DNA from: Mesobacillus sp. S13
Lineage (GTDB): Bacteria; Bacillota; Bacilli; Bacillales; Cytobacillaceae
Direction: 5' to 3'
DNA length: 64,000 nt
Assembly: GCF_020422885.1 (NCBI RefSeq)
Contig: NZ_CP084622.1
Span: 4,359,001 to 4,423,000 of the forward strand
Part shown: piece after piece, positions 46,382 through 56,062 of the stretch
Layout of the letters: each line of letters opens with the position of its first letter
Numbering within the stretch: the first letter of the stretch is position 1
Notes under the pieces: model-generated
What the model was told of the DNA's origin: nothing
Seen by the model: only the letters and a program-made list of their open reading frames with translations
Databases searched by the model: none
Translations under genes and position numbers: made by a program

Positions 46382-47386
46382 CTATCTTTTAGGCGCAAGC
46401 TCAACCGCCTGTCTCATTGCTTCTATCAAGCTCTTTTCATCAGCAATGCCTTTTCCAGCGATATCGAAGGCTGTGCCATGATCTACACTTGTGCGGATGA
46501 TTGGCAATCCAACTGTAATGTTGACACCTGCATCCAATCCTAATACTTTTACCGGACCGTGGCCCTGGTCATGGTACATGGCAACGACAATATCAAAGTC
46601 TCCGCGAACCGCGCGGAAGAAAAGTGTATCAGCTGGCAGTGGTCCTACTGCATCGATTCCTTCTCCCTGTGCTTTTTCTACACCTGGAACGACCTTTTCA
46701 TCTTCTTCACCGTAACCGAATAAGCCGTTTTCACCAGCATGCGGATTGATGCCGCAAACAGCGATTTTCGGAGCTTCAATTCCTGCTTTGCGCAATGTAT
46801 CATGTGCAAGCTTGATGACATGGTAGACGCGCTCTGGATTAATCATTTTAACTGCATCGATGATTCCTACATGCGTCGTAACATGAATCACGCGCAAGTT
46901 AGGAGCAGAAAGCATCATGGAATAATCCTGAGTGCCAGTCAAATCAGCTAAAATTTCTGTATGACCAGGATATTTATGTCCGCCCTTTTGCAATGCTTCT
47001 TTATTCAAAGGAGCCGTACAAATCGCATCGATCTTCTGTTCATTCGCAAGCTCAATTGCTGTACGCAAGTATTCAAAAGCTGCATGTCCAGCATCAGGAG
47101 AAACCTCTCCGACTGACAGGTCAGCAGGCAGAAGATTCAAGTCGAGACAATGAACAGTGCCAAGCTTATATTCAATATCCTCTAACCCTTCAGCAGTAAC
47201 AGATTGAATCTCCAACTCACTGCCGACAAAGCTTTTAGCCCGTTCAAGAATCTTGCTGTCACCGATGACAAAAGGATTGCTGATGTTATAGATTTCTTCA
47301 TTTCCAAGCGTCTTTAAAATGATTTCTGGGCCGACACCTGCTGCGTCACCCATTGTTATTCCGACCACTGGTTTAGTTTGTTTCAT
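46382..47386 (-). CDS. pdxA2: PdxA2-type 4-phosphoerythronate/threonate dehydrogenase
   Basis: A 334-residue member of the PdxA family. ATG 47386 (GGAAAGG upstream) is preferred over TTG 47395. Motifs: VVGITMGDAAGVGPEI, CTAPLNKEAL, YPGHTEILADLTG (zinc His), GINPHAGENGLFG and AMYHDQGHGPVK. Next to a DUF1537 kinase and a sugar-acid permease it fits the D-threonate/D-erythronate pathway, where PdxA2 oxidises the 4-phosphate made by the kinase and releases CO2 to give dihydroxyacetone phosphate, rather than vitamin B6 synthesis. It overlaps the kinase gene by 14 bases. Confidence 0.88.
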   Translation of the reverse strand: MKQTKPVVGITMGDAAGVGPEIILKTLGNEEIYNISNPFVIGDSKILERAKSFVGSELEIQSVTAEGLEDIEYKLGTVHCLDLNLLPADLSVGEVSPDAGHAAFEYLRTAIELANEQKIDAICTAPLNKEALQKGGHKYPGHTEILADLTGTQDYSMMLSAPNLRVIHVTTHVGIIDAVKMINPERVYHVIKLAHDTLRKAGIEAPKIAVCGINPHAGENGLFGYGEEDEKVVPGVEKAQGEGIDAVGPLPADTLFFRAVRGDFDIVVAMYHDQGHGPVKVLGLDAGVNITVGLPIIRTSVDHGTAFDIAGKGIADEKSLIEAMRQAVELAPKR

Positions 47387-48671
47387 ATTGCCCAACCTTT
47401 CCTGTCATGTATTCCACTGCTTTTACAAGCGAGTCTTCGTTTCCGAAGCCACCGGCCTTTGTAATTGCCCAGAAGTTTTTTTCCCCGCTCCTGATCATGC
47501 CAAACGGCAGTCCGGATTCGACCTCAGAGTGGAGTTCCATTTCATTCACACCTAATTCACCGCAAACGGCTTTTGCAGTGTCACCACCTGTTAAAACAAG
47601 TCCGCCGATATCCTGGACCTGTTCAAGGAAAACTTTTGCAGCTTTCGCCAGTCCGGAAGCAATTGCCTCACTCACCTGGTTGCTGTTATAGCCTAATCTG
47701 TCACCCGCTTCACGCGCAGCCACTCTGTTTGCTTCGGAAGAATCAACATAAAGGACATAATGATTGGCTTTTCTGTTTACTGCCAAGCTACTTGTCTCAA
47801 GTGCATCTTCAACCAATTGAACTGGATTTATTTCTATAAACTCGACTTCTTTTATTCCTTTTAGGCTTTCAAGCTGCTTTTTCGTCACTTGAGAAAGACT
47901 CCCGGATACGGTAAGAGTCCGGTCGATGGCAGTTTTCTTCATATCTTGGCCTGACTGTGGAAAAATCTCCAATTCAGCGGGAAGATACTCAATTAAACCG
48001 CCAGAGCCTGCCCAAACGATTTTTTTGCCAACCTTCGCAAAAAATGCTGCGATTGTCTTTAGGTCCTCTTCTGTCTCGCTGTCACAAACAAACCAGGATT
48101 GCCCGCCGTCTATTGATTTCTCAACGAATGTTTTCAACTGATCCTTGGATCCTCGAATCAGATCAAGGTCAATCAAAGCAATATCTTCATCCACAGACTT
48201 TTTCAGCAAATCAGGGATAAACCCTTCTGTAACTGGAGTCTTCGGATCGCGCCCAAACTCTGTTTCCGTAATCAGTTTGCCATTTACATAATGAAGACCT
48301 TTGACTGTTGTCCTGTTCACCTTTGGAAACGCAGGTACGATCACAACTGCGTAAGGCTTATAAACACTGACCGCCGCCGCGATTTCGACCGCTACATTTC
48401 CCCGTAAGGTAGAATCGATTTTCTTATAAACATGTGAATACCCATTCTGAAAAAGAAGAGAAGCAGCTTTAACAACTGCTTCATGTGCTTTTTCCCCCGC
48501 AACTGCCCGGCTGTCAGTATCGACAACTAGAACATCAGGGGTAGAGCCTGCTTCTTTAATACCTTCTAGATTGAACACTACGGTTGAAGAAAATCCTCTT
48601 TTCGCCAATTGAACACCTGAATCATTGGCACCTGTTATATCGTCTGCGATGATTCCGATTTTTTCACCCAT
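47373..48671 (-). CDS. dtnK: four-carbon acid sugar kinase (DUF1537 family)
   Basis: A 432-residue kinase. The N-terminal domain IGIIADDITGANDSGVQLAK binds sugar acid, with VVDTDSRA and YKKIDSTLRGN. The C-terminal nucleotide domain has GGLVLTGGDTAKAV and GLPFGMI. Members of this family phosphorylate D-threonate or D-erythronate at C4; which one cannot be decided here. It sits between the permease and pdxA2 genes in one operon. Confidence 0.88.
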   Translation of the reverse strand: MGEKIGIIADDITGANDSGVQLAKRGFSSTVVFNLEGIKEAGSTPDVLVVDTDSRAVAGEKAHEAVVKAASLLFQNGYSHVYKKIDSTLRGNVAVEIAAAVSVYKPYAVVIVPAFPKVNRTTVKGLHYVNGKLITETEFGRDPKTPVTEGFIPDLLKKSVDEDIALIDLDLIRGSKDQLKTFVEKSIDGGQSWFVCDSETEEDLKTIAAFFAKVGKKIVWAGSGGLIEYLPAELEIFPQSGQDMKKTAIDRTLTVSGSLSQVTKKQLESLKGIKEVEFIEINPVQLVEDALETSSLAVNRKANHYVLYVDSSEANRVAAREAGDRLGYNSNQVSEAIASGLAKAAKVFLEQVQDIGGLVLTGGDTAKAVCGELGVNEMELHSEVESGLPFGMIRSGEKNFWAITKAGGFGNEDSLVKAVEYMTGKVGQYETN

Positions 48672-48683
48672 ATGAACACACCC

Positions 48684-49676
48684 TTAACTATCCACTTTTA
48701 TGACATTTCCTTGCTTGAACGCGTACCCCTTTTTCTCAAGTCGTTTTACAAGGAAAGCGATAAACAACGGCAGTAGAATTGCTGTTGTAACTGTCGACGC
48801 AGCTACCTGGACAGTCGCCAGCTCAGCATATTGAGAGAAGCTAGCGTTTGCCGCAGCAATCGCTGCAGGAGTCGCAACTGCATTACCAGCTGTCGAGCCT
48901 TCTGCAGCTCCGACAATTGGATTCCATTTGAAAGCTTTGAAAACAAAATAACCTGCTGTACCTGTGAATAGAACTGTCATTACCCCTAATAGAATTCCTG
49001 TTAATCCACCTGCAACGATCGCTCCGAAATCGATTCCCATACCGAGCGCGAAAGCGAAGAATGGAATCAGCATGGAGCTTCCGTTATCAAGGAATTCACG
49101 CATGTCTTCATCTAGATTACCTAAAACCATACCAACAAGGATTGGCAGCAATACAGCGATGAATGACTGAATGGAGAACATTCCGTCAACAAAGCCCATT
49201 GCACCGAAAATTGATAATGCCACCATTGTTAGGAACGGACCATCATTCAAAGCAAGCAATGAGTAAGAAGCACGGTCTTCTTTACTTCCGTATTGACCTA
49301 CAAGAGCAACGAACAAACCGCCATTGCTATTTGTCATTGCAGCGATGATCGCGATAGGCGCAAGACCTAGCCATAATCCGTTATCACCAGCGAATAAGTA
49401 TGCAATAAGTCCAACTGCGGCACCGACAATCCATTTGATTCCAAGCAATGTCGCGCCTTTACCAACCGAAACACCAAAAGATTTAACATTTATTTGCGCA
49501 CCAGTCGCCAAAAGGAAAAGTGCAATCAAAGTACCTGCGCCATTTACAAACAGCGCCTCTGTAAAGTTACCAATGCGAAGCAAGTTTGGTGCAAACGTGT
49601 TCAATGTTGCTGCAATAAGCAACGGAACAACCATCATTCCACCAGGTATTCTTTCTAAACCTGCCTTTATTCTCAT
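48684..49676 (-). CDS. kdgT: 2-keto-3-deoxygluconate permease family transporter
   Basis: A 330-residue membrane protein with about ten helices. Start ATG 49676 with AAGGGGA upstream. KdgT-family sequences: GLERIPGGMMVVPLLIAA, TNSNGGLFVALVGQYG, ALNDGPFLTM and AAEGSTAGNAVATPAAIA. Within this operon it more likely imports the four-carbon sugar acid than 2-keto-3-deoxygluconate itself. First gene of the operon, behind a cre site. Confidence 0.88.
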   Translation of the reverse strand: MRIKAGLERIPGGMMVVPLLIAATLNTFAPNLLRIGNFTEALFVNGAGTLIALFLLATGAQINVKSFGVSVGKGATLLGIKWIVGAAVGLIAYLFAGDNGLWLGLAPIAIIAAMTNSNGGLFVALVGQYGSKEDRASYSLLALNDGPFLTMVALSIFGAMGFVDGMFSIQSFIAVLLPILVGMVLGNLDEDMREFLDNGSSMLIPFFAFALGMGIDFGAIVAGGLTGILLGVMTVLFTGTAGYFVFKAFKWNPIVGAAEGSTAGNAVATPAAIAAANASFSQYAELATVQVAASTVTTAILLPLFIAFLVKRLEKKGYAFKQGNVIKVDS

Positions 49677-49719
49677 ATTCTAGCATCCCCTTTTATATTG
49701 TTTCAAATTTAAACGATTT

Positions 49720-49734
49720 AGTAATCGCTTACAT
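49720..49734 (-). promoter_or_regulatory. cre site (CcpA) before kdgT
   Basis: Leftward ATGTAAGCGATTACT matches the cre consensus WTGNAANCGNWNNCW at every fixed position. A second near match (ATGAAAACGTTTTAT) lies at 49746-49760. Together they suggest strong carbon catabolite repression of the sugar-acid operon. Confidence 0.75.
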
Positions 49735-49835
49735 GTTTCATTTTAATGAAAACGTTTTATTTTTGCAATAGTTTTTTCACAAAATGTTCACATTAAATAA
49801 TTACGCCTAACAAATTGTTGCATTTTTAAACAGAT

Positions 49836-49866
49836 AAAAAGCTGAAGAACTAATTCTTCAGCTTTC
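49836..49866 (-). terminator. terminator overlapping the end of the PrpR-like gene
   Basis: aaagctgaagaa / ttcttcagcttt around a 4-base loop that contains the stop codon, followed by ttttta in the leftward direction. Confidence 0.75.
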
Positions 49867-51511
49867 TCCATAATGTGGAACGATTGATATTCAGCCTATT
49901 TGCGACTCTTGTCTGATTCCCGTCCTCTTGTTCCATCACAGCAAGGATGATTCTCTTCTCGATTTCTTCTAATGTTCCCTGTAAAAAATCATCTTTAATT
50001 GAAAACCCACTTGAAACTTTAGATTCCAGCAAAGGGCCCATCACTTCTGTACTTAAAACATATCCCTTTTCCGCAGCAGCGGCGTCATATAGGACGGCTT
50101 TTAACTCTGCTACATTGCCCGGCCAATGGTATTTTTCCAAAAGGTCGAGAGCTTCCTCTTTAATCTTTATCGGCGAAGTACCAAAGCTCTGATTCGAATC
50201 GGCTATGAAATAAGCTGCCAGCGCCCTTATGTCACCATTCCGATTACGCAAAGACGGCAAATAGATTCGTGCTACACCTGAATCAAACAACCCTTCATTT
50301 TCCGTAAGAACCGAATATATAATGTTGATTCCGATGCTGCAGCAATAATCAGCCACCTGCTCTAGTCTCTGTTGTTCATAAAAGTCCAAAGTATCAATAC
50401 CCTGAAGGTAAATCGTCTTGATGTCCTTATCAACTTCTGAATTCTCTAGAAAGTCCCTGGCCATCGCGACTGCAAAAAGTCCATCACCCTCAAGCTTCAA
50501 ATAATGGATGTATCTTGCAATCAAACCCTTTCCAGTACCATTTTCACCAATCAACGCCCATTTGGACTTTTTAATATTTGCTCCTATCGAGGAAATACAA
50601 TTCCTCATTTGCTCGCTTTCCTGAATGATTAAAGGAAGCTGGGATACATGCTCCACTTTTATCAATGTTTCATCAATTGGTTGTCCAAGCTTTGAAAAAG
50701 AATATAAATAGTATTTCCTGCTCCCATTTGTCAGCACAGATGGCTTCACCTTGTATACTTCATCGCCAACCTTGATAACCGCCTGGGAATTCAGCTCTCC
50801 GTCTTTGGAAAGTTCAGATACATCTATTAAAGATGGTGAGATTGATTTCCATTGTTCGTAAGCAATTTCACCCTCATTATCAAGGACGACAAAGTCATTT
50901 GCTTCTGTTTCCAGCATGGCCTTCATCAAATCGATTTCTGTCTGTTTCTTCTGGTAAAAGGAATAGATCGTTCTGGTTCGCTGGAATGCATCAAAAATCG
51001 CCTCTCGACCTGACTGAATCAGGATTCCTTCCATTCCGTACCGGTCAGCATTATGGACAGTAACGACATCACCCATAATGACGCTGTATCCTTGATCCTT
51101 GAGTTCCTTTATAATCGGTCCGACTTCTTCAGCTCTCTCAACTGTAAAGACTTCAATTGGAAATTCCAATATATCAGTGATCGTTTCTGCTCCCAATGTG
51201 ATATTCGAAAAACCAACGATCGCCTTCTTGCCGGGAAACTCATTCGCGAGCGTTAGTACACGCAGCATATCATAACCAGAAACATGGATATCAATAACCG
51301 GCAAATTGGTCACTTCTTCAATCGACTTAGCCGTTCCGCCGCGACTTATGATTACATCAAAACCGTCCTGTTCCGCCCGTTTAGCCAACGGGACTGCAGA
51401 GCCCAGGTTGCCGACCTTTACAGTAACATCCAAATCTTCCGCCTCTGCCTTACATTCATCTATCAATACAGCCATCGCAGGATATGGCGCAATAAACAAC
51501 ACCTTAATCAT
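49850..51511 (-). CDS. PrpR-like regulator with degenerate AAA+ domain and Fis-type HTH
   Basis: A 553-residue protein. Residues about 1-190 form a PrpR_N-type sensor domain (ISRGGTAKSIEEVTNLPVID, VGFSNITLGAETITDILEF). A PAS-like middle is followed by an AAA+-like domain (about 300-480) with Walker A GENGTGKGLIARYIH but no recognisable GAFTGA loop. A C-terminal Fis/HTH_8 helix-turn-helix (NQTRVANRLNINRSTLWRKLK) ends the protein. Without GAFTGA it probably does not drive sigma-54 polymerase and may act through sigma-A. It is the likely activator of the pdxA2-dtnK-kdgT genes directly downstream; the ligand may be the four-carbon acid. Confidence 0.85.
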   Translation of the reverse strand: MIKVLFIAPYPAMAVLIDECKAEAEDLDVTVKVGNLGSAVPLAKRAEQDGFDVIISRGGTAKSIEEVTNLPVIDIHVSGYDMLRVLTLANEFPGKKAIVGFSNITLGAETITDILEFPIEVFTVERAEEVGPIIKELKDQGYSVIMGDVVTVHNADRYGMEGILIQSGREAIFDAFQRTRTIYSFYQKKQTEIDLMKAMLETEANDFVVLDNEGEIAYEQWKSISPSLIDVSELSKDGELNSQAVIKVGDEVYKVKPSVLTNGSRKYYLYSFSKLGQPIDETLIKVEHVSQLPLIIQESEQMRNCISSIGANIKKSKWALIGENGTGKGLIARYIHYLKLEGDGLFAVAMARDFLENSEVDKDIKTIYLQGIDTLDFYEQQRLEQVADYCCSIGINIIYSVLTENEGLFDSGVARIYLPSLRNRNGDIRALAAYFIADSNQSFGTSPIKIKEEALDLLEKYHWPGNVAELKAVLYDAAAAEKGYVLSTEVMGPLLESKVSSGFSIKDDFLQGTLEEIEKRIILAVMEQEDGNQTRVANRLNINRSTLWRKLKN

Positions 51512-52002
51512 ATATAATCACCCGTTCTTTCCTTACCTTCATAAATAGCATACCTGTAAGAAAAGCGCAACGACAAAGAGGTAGTCCGAAATCCGAAACT
51601 TATTGTCGTCCAACAGCAAAGCCATCAAGCCTAACCAGAAGGGTCTATAATCAAGAAACACTCATGGAGAATTCTCATTAAAGAACTACTTTTAAAATGC
51701 AGAATTAAATTATATAGCGCAAAACATCTCATCTCACCACATCATCGCTCCAGGGGGATCAGTGTAGGGAAGGAAGCTTTACTCTTCAATTTGTTGCTCC
51801 AATACAAAAATTCAGGAAATTAGATAGACCCTCCTTCTCTTCTATTCCTAAATCAAAACTACCAATCTAACAAGGCATTCTAGTCCCTTTCTCTCATTTA
51901 TTTCGATAACCGAAATATTCGACAAATTGCAGCAACATTTCCCTATTAACCTTATTAAAATAGCTAGGAAATTACTTTTACTAGTTTAAGGAGTGATCGT
52001 CG
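51512..52002. other. intergenic region
   Basis: 491 AT-rich bases between divergent genes. It must hold two promoters, but no convincing boxes, hairpins or repeats were found. Confidence 0.5.
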
Positions 52003-53214
52003 ATGAAGAAAAACAAAGTAATCACCGGACTAAGTGTATTGGCATTATGTACTGCCCTTGCCTCGCCAACCCTGGCAACAAACTCGCCAAACGGGAAACT
52101 CTACAATGAAAACCAGGTTTATTCAGTCAATGGATATACCGATTATGCGGAAATGGTCAAACGACTGCAGCAAATCGAAGCGAATAGCCAGGGAAAAGTG
52201 GCTTTAGAGGTTGTCGGTCAATCAAATCAGGGAAGGGATATTTACCAGGCGAGAGTAGGAACTGGAGATAAAGTCGTCTTAATCGAAAGTGAAATCCATG
52301 GAAATGAGAACACAGGAACCGAAGCCCTGCTCAGCATGCTTCAATTCCTGGGATCCAGCAATTCACCTGAAGCACAAAAAATCCGTGAGGAAATCACTCT
52401 CGTCACTTTGCCAAAAATGAATCCTGATGCGTCAGAGCTGGACCGCCGCGGCAATGATATGTCATGGGAAGAGGTCGTCGAGGATTTCCCTCAGCTTGCG
52501 GATTCAGCAGCTCCTGCATGGAACTACTATAACAACCGTATTATCCAGGACAGAGACTACAACGACAGACCTGGATTTGACGTGAACCGGGACTTCAACC
52601 CTGACCTCAATTATGTGCCAAAGGCAGAAGATTTCCCTGGCACATCAAGTAAAGCTGGCTGGTACATCACGCCTGAATCACAGACCGTGCGCGATGTTTA
52701 TAAAAAGCTTCAAACAGAATTCGGCAAAGTAGATGTCTTCATCGACCTTCACCACCAGGGCCAATATTATGTTGAAGGCACAGACGACCTTGTCACCATG
52801 TCCCTATCAGCAGACTTCGTTCCAGATCCGAATACAGCAGCAGGCACCAAATACGCTGAGTATAAGGACAACTATAATTTCGAGTATTCAAAGCAACTGA
52901 ATCTGGCCGCTTACAATGCGCTTCAGTCACTTGGTGAAAACTCACCATTCAACAATATTACGCTTTACCAGCAAAACCTGGACCTTCCTGGAACAGCGCT
53001 TGGAAGCTTCGCACTAAACGGAAGCGGCACAGTTCTTTTCGAAGTAAGAGGACAATCGCACTCACTGGGACAAAAGAAAAAAGGCCAGCTGGTCAAAGCA
53101 GTAGAAACCGGACTATATGGGATTATCAATGGAGTAGTTGATGGTTCAGTAGAAACGCTTGACGCGGATGAATATGATAACATCCCGCAGACTGCCTATT
53201 CACCAAGTTTATAA
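52003..53214 (+). CDS. secreted M14-family zinc carboxypeptidase
   Basis: A 403-residue protein. ATG 52003 has AAGGAG upstream. Signal peptide about 1-26. M14 motifs: ESEIHGNENTGTEALL (zinc His and Glu, His near 99), LPKMNPDASELDRRGN, FDVNRDFN (substrate Arg), FIDLHHQGQYY (second zinc His near 249) and TVLFEVRGQ (catalytic Glu near 347). It trims peptides outside the cell. Monocistronic with its own terminator. Confidence 0.9.
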   Translation: MKKNKVITGLSVLALCTALASPTLATNSPNGKLYNENQVYSVNGYTDYAEMVKRLQQIEANSQGKVALEVVGQSNQGRDIYQARVGTGDKVVLIESEIHGNENTGTEALLSMLQFLGSSNSPEAQKIREEITLVTLPKMNPDASELDRRGNDMSWEEVVEDFPQLADSAAPAWNYYNNRIIQDRDYNDRPGFDVNRDFNPDLNYVPKAEDFPGTSSKAGWYITPESQTVRDVYKKLQTEFGKVDVFIDLHHQGQYYVEGTDDLVTMSLSADFVPDPNTAAGTKYAEYKDNYNFEYSKQLNLAAYNALQSLGENSPFNNITLYQQNLDLPGTALGSFALNGSGTVLFEVRGQSHSLGQKKKGQLVKAVETGLYGIINGVVDGSVETLDADEYDNIPQTAYSPSL

Positions 53215-53221
53215 GAGTATG

Positions 53222-53258
53222 AAAAAAAGCGGAGGGCTGGGACCTCCGCTTTTTTTCA
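53222..53258 (+). terminator. rho-independent terminator
   Basis: Stem aaaaaagcggagg/cctccgctttttt with a 7-base loop and T-run. Confidence 0.9.
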
Positions 53259-53364
53259 ATGCAAACTAAAAGCCAATCAATACCTTCAGATTCCTAACCT
53301 TTCTTGAGGAGACTCTTCCATTTTTAGATTTATATATAGCCAGCCTTGTCAGATTCCTCTTTCA

Positions 53365-54681
53365 CTACTCCCACTTACGCAATTCTTCAATCGTTCTCTC
53401 CATATCAACATTCCCATTTTCTGTAACCTGTAGAATATCAGGACGGCATGCAATCGTCATGGTTTTTCCGGTACGCAGTTGCTTTGGTTTTCTCATTGAT
53501 AGGCTCTTTCGATCGGACTCAGCCAAAACGGATTTTAGGATAGTCCGTGCGTTTTCAAGCATATTTACTTCCTCAGCTGCTGTAAGTTTTACGCATAGTC
53601 TGTTTTCCTCAAGCTGGAGGTAATAGCTTTGATCATTGAGTCGCTTCGGCTTCCACCAGAATCCCCAGAAACCACCCTTCCTGTTTGAAACATATCCCCA
53701 ATTGCCGTCAATCTCTTTTTGCAATCCGATAAAAAATCCTTGCCACGCAAAGCTGTTCCATTCATCGACAGGCACATGCTTGAATGCTTCATACTGCTCA
53801 TTCAACCACTCAAGCCGGGATAAATAATCCAGAAATACATCATGGGTTACTCCACTATCACGTCCACGCCTTAAAATCTGAATCATCCGCTTCCGTGTAA
53901 ACGGAAAATAGTGCGCAGCCGTAACGGATTGATAGTGACTTTGATCAGCAATTTTATAATAGATCGGCAGTTGTATCCATTCAGGGTTCCTAATATAAAC
54001 TGCTTCGGAATAGCGCCTTAACTGGTCTGAGTGGTTCTTTGTGAATGTCTTGTCTTCTATTAAAATCGCATATCGATCATTTATAACGGCCAGGACATCA
54101 AGTCCTTTGTATTGCTTTTCGATTTCAATTTTTTTAATTAATGGCACCGGCTCTCCATGGACATTAAAGATCGTCGATACAAAGTCAAGCGCAGCCCGAT
54201 GTAACGGTTTATTGATAGAACGATAATCATCCTGGCTCCATGCCAGCAGCCAGCATAAAAAAGCATCCTGTGAAAGTTCGCTAGTGGCAAACTCAAATAG
54301 ATTTGGCTGTATTTTACCATAAGCATCATTGTCACGAGCATTTTCCAGCAGTTCCACAACATTATGATTGCCACGATATTCCTCCCAGTCCCCCCTTCCA
54401 AGAATGGAAAGGTAATGAGTCGGCGGCCAGATCACCATATCCCTCAACTCAAGAATCCTGCCTTTCTCATCTGGATATACCAGCAACAATCGATCTTCAC
54501 CCTGTTGGTACTTGATTTCTGGCAACGGTTCATAACGCTCCATATAGCCGCAATGCTGGTCCGTACACAAATTGATTGGATGCACATCAATGAGCATGCC
54601 GCCGTCATCAGTTTCATGTTCTCTCTCGTAAACTTCTTCTATTAAAATCGACCCACAACGCGGGCATGTTTTTTCAATCAT
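53365..54681 (-). CDS. zinc-ribbon plus PD-(D/E)XK nuclease-superfamily protein
   Basis: A 438-residue protein. ATG 54681 has AAAAGGAG upstream. The N-terminus is a zinc ribbon (CPRCGS at residues 6-11, then LCTDQHCGY near 38-46). Residues about 125-250 resemble the PDDEXK_4 family: NLFEFATSELSQDAFLCWLLAW (Glu plus QDAFL), KGLDVLAVINDRYAILIEDKTFTKNHSDQL with D...EDK as the catalytic core, and LRRYSEAV. The C-terminal part is unrecognised. Such proteins are often orphan, possibly defence-related nucleases. It stands alone, 150 bases from its convergent neighbour. Confidence 0.75.
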   Translation of the reverse strand: MIEKTCPRCGSILIEEVYEREHETDDGGMLIDVHPINLCTDQHCGYMERYEPLPEIKYQQGEDRLLLVYPDEKGRILELRDMVIWPPTHYLSILGRGDWEEYRGNHNVVELLENARDNDAYGKIQPNLFEFATSELSQDAFLCWLLAWSQDDYRSINKPLHRAALDFVSTIFNVHGEPVPLIKKIEIEKQYKGLDVLAVINDRYAILIEDKTFTKNHSDQLRRYSEAVYIRNPEWIQLPIYYKIADQSHYQSVTAAHYFPFTRKRMIQILRRGRDSGVTHDVFLDYLSRLEWLNEQYEAFKHVPVDEWNSFAWQGFFIGLQKEIDGNWGYVSNRKGGFWGFWWKPKRLNDQSYYLQLEENRLCVKLTAAEEVNMLENARTILKSVLAESDRKSLSMRKPKQLRTGKTMTIACRPDILQVTENGNVDMERTIEELRKWE

Positions 54682-55003
54682 TTAGATTCTCCTTTTAATC
54701 TATGCAACTAGCAAATTAAGATTAGTGCGACGCATCACTTCCTTTAATATCGGTAAGCTAATCACCTTTTCCATATCTTTCATTTGAAACATTATGTCTC
54801 AAAAATTGCAAACCGACTTATCTTTTTGCACTGTGCTGTTTTTCTACAAATTTCTAAAACAGCGTGGAATACGAGCAAAAATTTCATGAGTGTAATAAAA
54901 GCAGGCAACCCTTAAAGGAGAAATGATGTTCGTCTCCACTCTAGGTTCCCAATATTCTCCTTAATTTGTTATATTAGTAATATCTTATGTTGGATGGTGT
55001 GAA
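54682..55003. other. intergenic region
   Basis: 322 bases between divergent genes. No repeat, hairpin with T-run or clear promoter was recognised. Confidence 0.45.
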
Positions 55004-56053
55004 ATGACGGTAAAGGATTTGCATATAGATGTTGATCAGAGTTTTATAGATTTTTGTGAGTCTCTTCCTTCTGTAAGAACGAGGAAATTCGAGACAAGTA
55101 TCGCTGATTGGAGTATTGAGTTTGGACTTGATAAGCAGGAGATGCTTTATTCTTTGGTGAATGGTAAATCCCCTATTATTCACGAGAATGCAATGCATAT
55201 CCGGTTTGTAGCTTTTTTAGCACTGTGCATAAGCTTTAGAAGATTAAAAGAGACCTCGAAGTATGAGGCAATAATAGACCATTATGGGGATTTGTTCTCC
55301 ACCTTTGAACTCTATCCGCATTTTTGTTCGATGATGTACAAGGAAAAGAAGAATGAAGAAAGCTATCAATCAGCTATTCTTTACGCAGAAGAAGCTGTAA
55401 CCCGACTGCCTACTCAGGAGGGAGTTTTACATAATTATGCAGAGACCATTGTCATTGCTCTAGAAGAAGGCTATGGTATCCACTCAAAACTTTTAGACAA
55501 AGCAGAGGAAATGCTCAACCGTGCAATTAGTTTATCTCCTAAGTACGCAAAGTTCCATTATACAAAAGGAAGAATGTTGTCTTTAAAGAAACAATATAAG
55601 CTTGCAAATGAAGCAATATTAAAGGCTATTGATCTTGAGGACTCCAGCAAAAAAGATTACGTATTAAGAATCAATGAGTACCAAACACAATTGGCTGTCA
55701 TCAGGAATCAGCAGTTAAACGCAAAACTGGAAGAATCTATACAAGATTTACAAGCTTCTAAAGAGGCTATGTCTGAATCCCTGGAAAAATCGAAAACAGA
55801 AAACCTACAGATGCTTGGTTTCTTTGTAGCAATCATTACTTTTACAATTGGATCATTCAATCTTACGAAACAAGAATCTGTTATGGACACAGTTTTTCTG
55901 CTATTTATTTTATCAGGGTGCCTTACAATTAGTTATGTGGCATTTAGTGTGTTGTTCTCTGATATAAAAAAGAACAGAAGTAAAATCTTATATGCATTTT
56001 TATTGGGCGCCCTGTTAATTAGCCTTGGATTCGGAGTGCATTTCTTATTGTAG
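55004..56053 (+). CDS. TPR-like protein with C-terminal membrane helices
   Basis: A 349-residue protein starting at ATG 55004. Residues about 60-225 are alpha-helical with TPR-like units (AEEMLNRAISLSPKYAKFHYTKGRMLSL; YKLANEAILKAIDLE). A coiled coil (about 230-268) leads to three membrane helices near 269-349 (LGFFVAIITFTIGSF, TVFLLFILSGCLTISYVAFSVLF, ILYAFLLGALLISLGFGV). It lies 9 bases before a PP2C-like gene. The pair looks like a membrane-tethered signalling module; function unknown. Confidence 0.65.
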   Translation: MTVKDLHIDVDQSFIDFCESLPSVRTRKFETSIADWSIEFGLDKQEMLYSLVNGKSPIIHENAMHIRFVAFLALCISFRRLKETSKYEAIIDHYGDLFSTFELYPHFCSMMYKEKKNEESYQSAILYAEEAVTRLPTQEGVLHNYAETIVIALEEGYGIHSKLLDKAEEMLNRAISLSPKYAKFHYTKGRMLSLKKQYKLANEAILKAIDLEDSSKKDYVLRINEYQTQLAVIRNQQLNAKLEESIQDLQASKEAMSESLEKSKTENLQMLGFFVAIITFTIGSFNLTKQESVMDTVFLLFILSGCLTISYVAFSVLFSDIKKNRSKILYAFLLGALLISLGFGVHFLL

Positions 56054-56062
56054 GAGGCAGCT

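Noticed and set aside
49740..49800. Sigma-54 promoter before kdgT
   Set aside because: The best match has only TG at the -24 element before a TTGCA; the GG/GC signature is incomplete and the regulator lacks GAFTGA.
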